NCBI GenBank assembly: GCA_937892085.1
Contig: CALAVD010000311.1
Span: 1 to 6,210, forward strand
Reading direction: 5' to 3'
DNA length: 6,210 nt
Source of the DNA: an uncultured Prevotellaceae bacterium
GTDB taxonomy: Bacteria; Bacteroidota; Bacteroidia; Bacteroidales; Muribaculaceae
The translations under genes were made by a program, and so were the position numbers. Positions within the stretch are counted from its first letter, which is position 1, and each line of letters begins with the position of its first letter. The notes under the pieces are model-generated. The model made no database searches. It worked only from the letters and a program-made list of their open reading frames with translations, and was not told where the DNA came from. Below are positions 1 through 5,604 of this stretch, one piece after another.

Positions 1-628
1 GGGTAGGGGTCTCGACCTCGGTATAGCCTGCCTCGTCGAGTACCTGGCGCATGGTGCGCACCACGGTGGCGCGCTTGAGGAAAGTTTCTTTCACGCCCTC
101 GTTCACCACCAGGTCAACATAGCGCTGGCGGTAGCGCAGCTCGGGGTCGTCGAAGGAGTCGTAGGCTACGCCGTCTTTCATCTTCACGATGGGCAGCGGC
201 TTGAGGCTCTTGCTCAGAACCTTGAGCGACTGGGCGTGAACGCTGATTTCGCCGGTCTGTGTGCGGAACACGTAGCCCTCGATGCCCACGAAGTCGCCAA
301 TGTCGAGCAACCTCTTGAACACCACGTTGTAGAGGTCCTTGTTCTCGTCGGGACAGAGGTCGTCGCGGCTGATATACACCTGTATGCGGCCACGAGAGTC
401 TTTAAGCTCCATAAACGAAGCCTTGCCCATGATGCGGCGAGTCATGATGCGTCCCGCCACGCTCACTTGGCGAGGCTCGTCGTCATCCTTGAAGCGGGCT
501 TTAATATCATCGCTCCAAGCATTTACCACATACTCGTCAGCCGGATAAGGGTTGATTCCCAACTCACGCAACTGGTTCAGGCTGTTGCGTCTAACTATCT
601 CCTGTTCGCTAAGTTCTAAGATGTTCAT
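1..628 (-). CDS. lysS: Lysyl-tRNA synthetase, class II (N-terminal 209 codons, cut by the window edge)
   Basis: Cytoplasmic enzyme that charges tRNA-Lys with lysine using ATP. I translated it from the ATG at 628-626; the frame stays open to base 2, giving residues 1-209 of a protein that is usually about 500-580 residues. It begins MNILELSEQEIVRRNSLNQL. Residues about 55-140 form the OB-fold anticodon-binding domain (VSVAGRIMTRRIMGKASFME, then GRIQVYISRDD). The linker contains the LysRS signature ELRYRQRYVDL at about 163-173. Class II motif 1 follows (FLKRATVVRTMRQVLDEAGY, then TEVETP), where the window stops. Motifs 2 and 3 lie outside. The gene starts 59 bp downstream of the antitoxin-like gene on the same strand, so read-through from that gene is possible, although a weak promoter-like match lies between them. 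No Shine-Dalgarno sequence is visible, as is normal in Bacteroidetes. The identification is firm; the unseen C-terminal part cannot be judged. Confidence 0.95.
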   Translation of the reverse strand, partial: MNILELSEQEIVRRNSLNQLRELGINPYPADEYVVNAWSDDIKARFKDDDEPRQVSVAGRIMTRRIMGKASFMELKDSRGRIQVYISRDDLCPDENKDLYNVVFKRLLDIGDFVGIEGYVFRTQTGEISVHAQSLKVLSKSLKPLPIVKMKDGVAYDSFDDPELRYRQRYVDLVVNEGVKETFLKRATVVRTMRQVLDEAGYTEVETPT

Positions 629-649
629 ATTGTAGATTTTTGTTATTTC

Positions 650-657
650 AAAATATA
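650..657 (-). promoter_or_regulatory. Weak -7-like element before lysS
   Basis: Read on the minus strand, TATATTTT matches the Bacteroidetes -7 consensus TAnnTTTG at all but the last base. It lies 21 bp before the lysS start, which would give a leader of roughly 15 nt. I see no TTG or TTTG at the expected -33 distance. Co-transcription with the upstream antitoxin-like gene is an equally good explanation. Confidence 0.22.
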
Positions 658-687
658 TCGGAGTGAGATCCTGATGTAGTACATATT

Positions 688-891
688 TTATCCTAAAATA
701 TGCTTAAACATTTCTTCACTATTTTCAGCAGTGTAAACGCGACCTGCTTTCACGTCTTCAATAGCTTCGTCTAAACCTGTTTTACGTTTCTTTTTTTGCT
801 TAACAATAGATACTCCATTAAGCGAATTAAGAATCTTACGAAGACTATTCAAAATAGACTTGTCTTCTACGTTAATTATTATCTGTTCCAT
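688..891 (-). CDS. Small antitoxin-like protein (67 aa), apparently without a toxin partner
   Basis: Predicted 67-residue protein starting MEQIIINVEDKSILNSLRKI. I chose the ATG at 891-889 although the frame stays open 26 codons further upstream. The longer version would translate the promoter at 911-941 and part of the terminator hairpin, and the promoter puts the transcript start near 904-906. The N-terminal third reads as a strand followed by a helix. The middle is very basic (KQKKKRK, about residues 36-42). The C-terminal part (GLDEAIEDVKAGRVYTAENS, then EEMFKHIL) has the form seen at the end of many small Bacteroidetes antitoxins of RelE/YafQ-type systems, where it wraps the toxin. No toxin gene fits: lysS begins 59 bp downstream, and a terminator closes the upstream side. 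The coding sequence is visibly richer in A and T than lysS or the secreted genes, which suits an acquired gene. The antitoxin assignment rests on pattern only; it could be a solitary regulator or a degenerated module. Confidence 0.6.
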   Translation of the reverse strand: MEQIIINVEDKSILNSLRKILNSLNGVSIVKQKKKRKTGLDEAIEDVKAGRVYTAENSEEMFKHILG

Positions 892-910
892 AATGAAAAG
901 TTTTAGGCTG

Positions 911-941
911 CAAAGATACAACATTTTTTCTCTATTACAAA
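911..941 (-). promoter_or_regulatory. Consensus Bacteroidetes promoter of the antitoxin-like gene
   Basis: On the minus strand, TTTG (941-938) is followed by 19 bases and then TATCTTTG (918-911). This fits the TAnnTTTG -7 consensus and the TTTG -33 box of the Bacteroidetes primary sigma factor exactly. The predicted transcript start is about 904-906, leaving a leader of about 14 nt before the ATG at 891. The -33 box lies inside the T-tract of the neighbouring terminator. Confidence 0.8.
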
Positions 942-974
942 AAAAGATGCGCCCCGCCGGGGGACGCATCTTTT
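942..974 (-). terminator. Rho-independent terminator of the 653-aa secreted protein gene
   Basis: On the minus strand AAAAGATGCG (974-965) pairs perfectly with CGCATCTTTT (951-942). An inner CCCC/GGGG stem with a short loop extends it, with one unpaired base or so between the stems. The T-run continues to 939, and the hairpin begins 24 bp after the stop codon at 998. Because the outer stem has A on one flank and T on the other, it could also stop transcription on the plus strand, but no plus-strand gene ends here. Confidence 0.9.
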
Positions 975-997
975 AGATTTTGACGGTTGAGTGTTAA

Positions 998-2959
998 TTA
1001 TTTGATGATAACCTTCTTGCCGTTGTGAATGTAGATGCCGGGAACGGTAGGCATGCTGTTGAACTTAACGCCGAGCAGGTTGTAATAAGCGTTGTCGGCC
1101 TTAGTGTCAACGCCAACGGTGCTGATGGCGGTTGGAGTCTTGGTGATGAGAAGCATGGGCACATCAGCTCTTGTCCATATCAGCTGCATGTCGTACTCGC
1201 CAGCCTCGGCAACGCGGAAGTTTGCGCCAGCAACGAGAGTGATGTTAACGCCCAGGAGGTCTTCGTTGATCAGGAAGAAGCCCACTTGATTAGCGTCCTC
1301 GCCACCGTACCAAACAGTTGCGCCGGTCTCATCGAAGGTGATAACCTTGAACTCATCACCAGCCTCGAGCTCTACAGTAGCAGCATCGTCAACAAACTCG
1401 ATGCGGCCACCGTCGGCGGTCTGGTTCCATTCGTTGAAGGTGCCCACCAGGAAGTAACCCTCCTCTACCGGTTGTTGCTCAGCAAGAGTAGTGAACTCAA
1501 CAATGTCGGTCCAGTCGGTAACATCTTCCTCATTGTAGGCCTGTACCTGTACCTCATATTTTGTCTCGGGAGTCAAGCCATCGATGGTGTACTCGGTGGC
1601 ATCCAGCTCGTTGACGTAGGTCCACTCGGCAGGTTGAATAATCTCGGCATCGGGGTCGCCAATGAAGATGTCGTCAATTCTCACATAATACTGGTCGGTG
1701 CAGTTGTAGTGACGGAAGGCGATGCGTCCCATCTGGCCCTCGTAGGCGCTAAGGTCGATGGTGTATTCGGTCTTGGTGGAGGTGGTAGTGTAGTCCTCAT
1801 CGGCCAGAGCGATGAAGTCGTCAAGACTTGAGGGGTTGCCCACGCAAACGTAAGGCATGAGGATGTCAGGGTAAGAGCTTCCCCACATGCTGAACTTGAG
1901 AACGCCTTCCAGCTTAACCGGTGGTGTAATCAGCCAGTTGTCGGGAGTAAGAGCGCTGCTATTATACCATGAATAGGACTGGAAGTAATAGTCTCCCTCG
2001 CTTCCACCAATTGTCCAGTTGTAGCCGTCTGCATCATTGTCAATGATTATCCAGTCGCCCATTTCACTCTCGATATAGGCGTTGAGAGCGTTTGCGTCGG
2101 CCAGGTTCATGTCGCAAGAGAAAGGATTGCCCGAGAGGTCGGTCCAGGGCCTCCAGCGCAGGTTCCAGTTCTCACCCTCTGCGCCATCCCAGGTGACATC
2201 GGCAGTGGTGGCAGCGGGAGTGACAGCGAGATTCTCGGGCATGGTTGCTGCATCAAACTCTGTAAATGCGCTATACCAGTCCAGGAGGCCTCCAAACGAG
2301 TTGTCGTCGGTCCAGTAGCAGCCAATGCCAGTGCCCTCATACTGAGGATAACTTGATCCCGAGGGAGTGTCTTGAGAGTTTTGTAATGTGAGGGTTGTGC
2401 CATCAATCGCAAAGATTGCCTCGGTAACGTCGGCATCAACGGTGAACACAATGCTGTTGTCACTAATGGCAGATGTTCCCCATGCCAAAACGATGTCGGC
2501 TTCATAAGATGAGCTGTAATAGATTGACTGGCCCATAGGAACGGAGATGGTAGTGCCATCTTCACTCAGGATGCCATACACATAGCTGTCGCCAAAAACG
2601 GTGCTACCGTAAAGGAGGTTTTTAAACCACACCTTGCCGTCGGCGGCATAGGTAAGCTCGATGGTGCCGTCCTGCTCGCCATAGGTAATGTATTGGCCGT
2701 CAATAAAGAGGGCGGAGCCGGTGCGCTTGTAGGTCTTCACCTCGCCCTCAGGAGCTTGGGTGACAGGAGCCTTGGCAGCCTGAACATCACGGTTCAGGGC
2801 GAAGATGTGTTGATGCCAGGGTGTGCCCATTTGGTCGTTAAAGATAATGTGAGTTGGGTTAAGGGGCTCAGTTCTCTGTTTTTCGGCACTAAAGCCATTA
2901 GACCCTGCAAAGGCAGCAAGGGCTACGATTGCAAAAAGAAATGTAAATACTTTCTTCAT
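998..2959 (-). CDS. Secreted multidomain surface protein: unknown beta-rich head, FN3 split by a cleaved-adhesin domain, FNEWN module, T9SS-like C-terminal tail (653 aa)
   Basis: Predicted exported adhesin-like or binding protein; no catalytic motif is seen. A signal peptide (MKKVFTFLFAIVALAAFAGS) probably ends after AFA or FSA within residues 18-25. Residues about 70-236 form a beta-rich head with many aromatic and acidic residues (TYKRTGSALFIDGQYITYGE, later WFKNLLYG, VLAWGTSAISDNS) that I cannot name. An FN3 fold opens at 241-273 (ENLAVTPAATTADVTW, then WNLRWRPWTD). It is interrupted at about 274-435 by a cleaved-adhesin-type jelly roll (DNDADGYNW, LTPDNWLITPP, IAFRHYNCTDQ, RIDD) and closes at 443-491 (YTIDGLTPETKYEVQVQAYN). 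Residues 501-607 are an Ig-like sandwich beginning GYFLVGTFNEWN. The end (YYNLLGVKF, then GIYIHNGKKVIIK) resembles the type A sorting signal of T9SS, suggesting export and surface attachment. It lies downstream of a paralogue at 3235-5103 that shares everything from the FN3 onward. It has its own promoter and terminator. The domain calls are from recognition, not from a search. Confidence 0.88.
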   Translation of the reverse strand: MKKVFTFLFAIVALAAFAGSNGFSAEKQRTEPLNPTHIIFNDQMGTPWHQHIFALNRDVQAAKAPVTQAPEGEVKTYKRTGSALFIDGQYITYGEQDGTIELTYAADGKVWFKNLLYGSTVFGDSYVYGILSEDGTTISVPMGQSIYYSSSYEADIVLAWGTSAISDNSIVFTVDADVTEAIFAIDGTTLTLQNSQDTPSGSSYPQYEGTGIGCYWTDDNSFGGLLDWYSAFTEFDAATMPENLAVTPAATTADVTWDGAEGENWNLRWRPWTDLSGNPFSCDMNLADANALNAYIESEMGDWIIIDNDADGYNWTIGGSEGDYYFQSYSWYNSSALTPDNWLITPPVKLEGVLKFSMWGSSYPDILMPYVCVGNPSSLDDFIALADEDYTTTSTKTEYTIDLSAYEGQMGRIAFRHYNCTDQYYVRIDDIFIGDPDAEIIQPAEWTYVNELDATEYTIDGLTPETKYEVQVQAYNEEDVTDWTDIVEFTTLAEQQPVEEGYFLVGTFNEWNQTADGGRIEFVDDAATVELEAGDEFKVITFDETGATVWYGGEDANQVGFFLINEDLLGVNITLVAGANFRVAEAGEYDMQLIWTRADVPMLLITKTPTAISTVGVDTKADNAYYNLLGVKFNSMPTVPGIYIHNGKKVIIK

Positions 2960-3010
2960 AACAATTGTTTTTTTTGGTTAGTAAATAGATGTAATTACAA
3001 ATGTGACGTG

Positions 3011-3041
3011 CAAAATAAGCAAAAAAAAATTGCAGATGCAA
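3011..3041 (-). promoter_or_regulatory. Probable promoter of the 653-aa secreted protein gene
   Basis: On the minus strand TTG (3041-3039) is followed by 20 bases, mostly a T-run, and then TTATTTTG (3018-3011). This differs from TAnnTTTG at only one position. The predicted leader is about 45 nt, similar to that of the paralogue upstream. The rest of the 275-bp spacer 2960-3234 holds the upstream paralogue's terminator and AT-rich sequence with no ORF. Confidence 0.6.
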
Positions 3042-3177
3042 GAAAATCGCTGTTTTTTGCAGTTTTTTTTGTTGAAATTATGGTGCTTTTGGGTTAAAAT
3101 TTCTCAAATTTGATTGCCTCCACCTTTTTGCGACTGAGCCCTTTTTTTGATAGCTACCGCTTGTTTTGTGGCAAACA

Positions 3178-3210
3178 AAAAATGCACCCGCGGGGTGCGA
3201 GTGCATTTTT
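3178..3210 (-). terminator. Rho-independent terminator of the 622-aa DUF2436 protein gene
   Basis: On the minus strand AAAAATGCAC (3210-3201) pairs with GTGCATTTTT (3187-3178). The stem continues through a U-G wobble and CGC/GCG to a loop of ACCCC, giving a 14-bp stem followed by a T-run. It starts 25 bp after the stop codon at 3235. An alternative small hairpin, GCACCC/GGGTGC, uses the same bases. Confidence 0.88.
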
Positions 3211-3234
3211 ATGCGATAACCGAAGTGTGGTTAA

Positions 3235-5103
3235 TTACTTAACATACTTCTTGCCGTTCTGGATGTAGATACCGTGCTCGGGAACGCTCTTGAGCTGACG
3301 GCCCATGAGGTCGAAGATGCGGTTGTCACCCTTATCGGTAGCGATAGTGCTGATAGCATCGGGGTTAGCAGGAGTAACAACCAGCATAGGAGCATCGTCG
3401 CGGTTCATTACCAGCTCGAAGTTGTAAGTGCCAGCCTCTGCAATGCGGAAGTTTGCACCGTCAACGAGAGTGATGTTCACACCATAGAGGTCTTCGTTGA
3501 TCAGGAAGAAGCCAACTTGGTTGTCGTCAACACCACCGTACCAAACAGTAGCACCTGTCTCGTCGAAGGTGATAACCTTGAACTCAGCGCCAGCCTCGAG
3601 AACTACATTCTCAGCCTTGTTGGCAACGAACTCAATGCGGCCACCGTCGGCGGTCTGGTTCCATTCGTTGAAGGTACCTACCAGGAAGTAACCAGTCTCT
3701 ACAGGCTCCTCGCCTTCAGCAAGAGTAGTGAACTCTACGATGTCGGTCCAGTCGGTAACGCGTGCGTCTTCGCCCACAGCCTGTACCTGAACCTCATACT
3801 TGGTCTCTGGAACAAGACCCTCGATAGTGTAGGGGCTCTCTACGTTCTCGCAAAGTGTCCACTCGGGAAGATCTTCAGGATTGAGACCGCCAGGGAATGT
3901 AACTGAGATGTCGTCAAGGTAGATTCTCCACTGGTCGGTGCAGTCGTAGTGACGGAAGGCGATAACGCCCATACCCTCATACTCGCTCAGGTCAAACTCA
4001 TACTCCTCGGGGTCGCTACCAGGCTGGATGAACTCAGAGATAGCAACGAACTCGTCAAGGCTGTCCCAATCAGGATTGTCGCAAACGTAAACCATGATCT
4101 TGTCGGGATAGCTTGTTGAGTAGTTCCAAGTCTTGAACTTGAGAGTTCCACCCAGAGCAATCTCAGGAGTGATCAGCCAGTTGTCGGGAGAAAGTGCACC
4201 ACCAGAGTAGCTTGCCGAGTAGAAGGCAACGTCGGTGCTGGCGTCGTCAACGTACGTCAGGCTCCAGTTGTTGCCGTCTTGGTCGGCGTCATAAATCATC
4301 CAGCCCTCAAGCTGCTCCTGATAGTTGTCGGCCTTCAGATCCCAAATGTGGTTCATCAAAGCGGGATCGGTCCAAGGACGCCAACGCAGGTTCCAAGCGG
4401 CGTTGTTCTCGCCAGCCACCCAAGCAACCTCAGCGCTGGTAGCGGCAGGAGTAACAGTTACGTCGGTAGGAATAGCGGGAGCTGTGGGGTCGTCAACAAT
4501 CAGGTCAACCTGGTCATTCGAGCCACCGAGAGATACTACGAACTCATAGGCAGCGCCCGAAGCGAACTCGAAGTCGTCGGCACGGCCACCGATGCTACCA
4601 TTATCCGAAGCAATCCACATGCGGTCGTTGGGAGTGGGGTTGGAGATACACCAGTCATAAACGCCAGCGGGGATCAAGATGGTAACGCTGCTGTTGTAGA
4701 CGATGTTTTGAGTTGTGAGAGCGCCATCGGCATTCTCAGGAATCTTGTACTCAAACTCGGCATACACATCATCGCTAACATCGCCACTTGTGGTGAGAGC
4801 ACCGGACTCGGGGATAGTGGTGCCGTAAGCGGTAGCGTCGGCATCGAGAAGCATCTGATAGCCAGTGCCATCTCCCCAAACGTCGCCAGCGGTGAGAGTT
4901 ACACTTGCATAGCCCTCGGGAACGTCGGCCTTAGGAGCTATGGCATTGAGCTTAACGGTCTTAGGAGCCTTAATGGCTGTAGGAGTTTTGCTTACTACCA
5001 CGTTTGTGGCCTTCTTGTTAAGCTGAACGTAGGTCTTAACCTCGGCGTTCATAGTCATTGTCAGCAGAGCTGCCAATGCCAGTAATAAAGTAATTTTTTT
5101 CAT
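3235..5103 (-). CDS. Secreted gingipain-adhesin-like protein: DUF2436 head, FN3 split by a cleaved-adhesin domain, FNEWN module, T9SS-like tail (622 aa)
   Basis: Predicted surface or secreted adhesin-like protein; no peptidase domain is present. The signal peptide (MKKITLLLALAALLTMTMNA) should be cut after MNA. A basic, Thr/Lys/Val-rich linker runs to about 62. Residues about 65-206 match the DUF2436 domain of P. gingivalis Kgp/RgpA/HagA as I remember it: GDGTGYQMLLDADATAYGTT, then FEYKIPENAD, TTQNIV, IPAGVYDWCISNPTP and RMWIASD in the same order. An FN3 fold begins at about 210-246 (AWNLRWRPWTD). A cleaved-adhesin jelly roll is inserted at about 249-404 (DADQDGNNW, LSPDNWLITPE, VIAFRHYDCTDQ, YLDDI), and the FN3 closes at 412-461. 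The sandwich GYFLVGTFNEWN begins at 471. The end (IFDLMGRQL, then GIYIQNGKKYVK) resembles a type A T9SS sorting signal. In gingipains these adhesin domains bind host proteins and heme-proteins; whether that holds here is inference. It has its own promoter and terminator and lies upstream of its head-swapped paralogue. Confidence 0.9.
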   Translation of the reverse strand: MKKITLLLALAALLTMTMNAEVKTYVQLNKKATNVVVSKTPTAIKAPKTVKLNAIAPKADVPEGYASVTLTAGDVWGDGTGYQMLLDADATAYGTTIPESGALTTSGDVSDDVYAEFEYKIPENADGALTTQNIVYNSSVTILIPAGVYDWCISNPTPNDRMWIASDNGSIGGRADDFEFASGAAYEFVVSLGGSNDQVDLIVDDPTAPAIPTDVTVTPAATSAEVAWVAGENNAAWNLRWRPWTDPALMNHIWDLKADNYQEQLEGWMIYDADQDGNNWSLTYVDDASTDVAFYSASYSGGALSPDNWLITPEIALGGTLKFKTWNYSTSYPDKIMVYVCDNPDWDSLDEFVAISEFIQPGSDPEEYEFDLSEYEGMGVIAFRHYDCTDQWRIYLDDISVTFPGGLNPEDLPEWTLCENVESPYTIEGLVPETKYEVQVQAVGEDARVTDWTDIVEFTTLAEGEEPVETGYFLVGTFNEWNQTADGGRIEFVANKAENVVLEAGAEFKVITFDETGATVWYGGVDDNQVGFFLINEDLYGVNITLVDGANFRIAEAGTYNFELVMNRDDAPMLVVTPANPDAISTIATDKGDNRIFDLMGRQLKSVPEHGIYIQNGKKYVK

Positions 5104-5155
5104 AAATGATAAAAATTAGTTGGTTAATAAAAAGGTTGGTTGCATAATTATTCTG

Positions 5156-5187
5156 CAAAAATAGGCGTTTTTTTCTGAATAACCAAG
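5156..5187 (-). promoter_or_regulatory. Promoter of the 622-aa DUF2436 protein gene
   Basis: On the minus strand CTTGG (5187-5183) supplies the -33 TTG, followed by 20 bases and then TATTTTTG (5163-5156), an exact TAnnTTTG match. The predicted leader is about 47 nt of AT-rich sequence with no Shine-Dalgarno sequence. A fragment of this leader (TTAACCAA-like) resembles the leader of the paralogue downstream. Confidence 0.75.
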
Positions 5188-5400
5188 AAAAAACCACTTT
5201 TTATTTAAAAAAATTGTTTTTTTATATGTTAAAAATTCATTCTCACATAAATATAACATTTTGTATATAAATAAATCCCCTATTGCGACGACACAAAAGT
5301 GGTTCAGCCGCAAAAGGTTGTTGTCTTTGTTTTTATTTGTTGTCTTTGTTTGATGAAAAACGGGTGAAAACGCCATCGTGCATTGATTCTGGGGGGGACT
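5188..5400. other. AT-rich spacer without a gene; one 14-bp direct repeat
   Basis: No convincing coding region on either strand: the short open frames here have no RBS or promoter and no protein-like composition. The left half is A/T homopolymer-rich (A7, ttg, T7 around 5207-5223). The 14-mer TGTTGTCTTTGTTT occurs twice, at 5319-5332 and 5338-5351, with a 19-bp period. A run of seven G at 5391-5397 borders the hairpin cluster. Confidence 0.6.
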
Positions 5401-5504
5401 CTCGCAAAGTCGCACCTACCGGTGTCGCAAAGCCGCGCAGGCGCGGTATAAATAAATTCCTGCGAAGCAGGCTTTGCGACGAGCTACGCTCGCAACTTTG
5501 TGAG
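5401..5504. repeat. Cluster of nested hairpins (REP-like palindromic element)
   Basis: An outer inverted repeat CTCGCAAAGT (5401-5410) / ACTTTGTGAG (5495-5504) pairs with one G-T. It encloses a perfect 11-bp inverted repeat GTCGCAAAGCC (5424-5434) / GGCTTTGCGAC (5470-5480). Four small hairpins sit in or beside it: CACC-TACC-GGTG (5413-5424), CCGCGC-AG-GCGCGG (5433-5446), CCTGC-GAA-GCAGG (5459-5471) and CGAGC-TAC-GCTCG (5480-5492). An AT spacer TATAAATAAATT separates the two central hairpins. A further CTTTGC word lies at 5524-5529. No T-run follows on either strand, so it is not a standard terminator. It sits in the spacer after the 148-aa membrane protein gene. I infer a repeated extragenic palindromic element or the structured end of a mobile element; function unknown. 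Confidence 0.7.
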
Positions 5505-5555
5505 ATTATCTCCCCACCCGGGGCTTTGCAGCGTGTGAGCACCTAACGCCATTCT

Positions 5556-5604
5556 GCATTATGAACTATGAATTATGAATTAAGCATTGTGCATTATGCA
5601 TTGA
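5556..5604. repeat. Heptanucleotide array 1 (GCATTRT/GAATTRT, 7 units) overlapping the 3' end of the 148-aa gene
   Basis: Read on the plus strand the units are GCATTAT, GAACTAT, GAATTAT, GAATTAA, GCATTGT, GCATTAT, GCATTGA, exactly 7 bp each over 49 bp. The same unit types form the array at 6122-6198. The array supplies codons 137-148 and the stop of the 148-aa gene. Confidence 0.85.

Noticed and set aside
236..619. 127-codon plus-strand frame
   Set aside because: It is a shadow of lysS, whose minus-strand translation has clear LysRS motifs throughout.
892..969. 26-residue N-terminal extension of the antitoxin-like protein
   Set aside because: It would require translating the terminator hairpin and the consensus promoter; the ATG at 891 fits the predicted transcript start.
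1025..1831. 268-codon open frame on the plus strand
   Set aside because: It is antisense to the 653-aa secreted protein, has no promoter or signal, and its composition mirrors the codon use of the real gene.
4279..5085. 268-codon open frame on the plus strand
   Set aside because: It is antisense to the DUF2436 protein, whose domains and signal peptide are convincing; the equal length to the other antisense frame is coincidence, as they cover different parts of the paralogues.
5205..5226. A7-ttg-T7 palindrome as a terminator
   Set aside because: The stem is only A-T pairs and follows no gene end.
5401..5504. tRNA-like cloverleaf
   Set aside because: The nested stems are reminiscent of one, but there is no 7-bp acceptor stem, no T-loop consensus and no anticodon arm of standard size.
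5116..5546. Several short open frames on both strands in the spacer
   Set aside because: They run through the promoter and hairpin cluster; the translations are low-complexity or Arg/Ser-rich with no coherent protein features.
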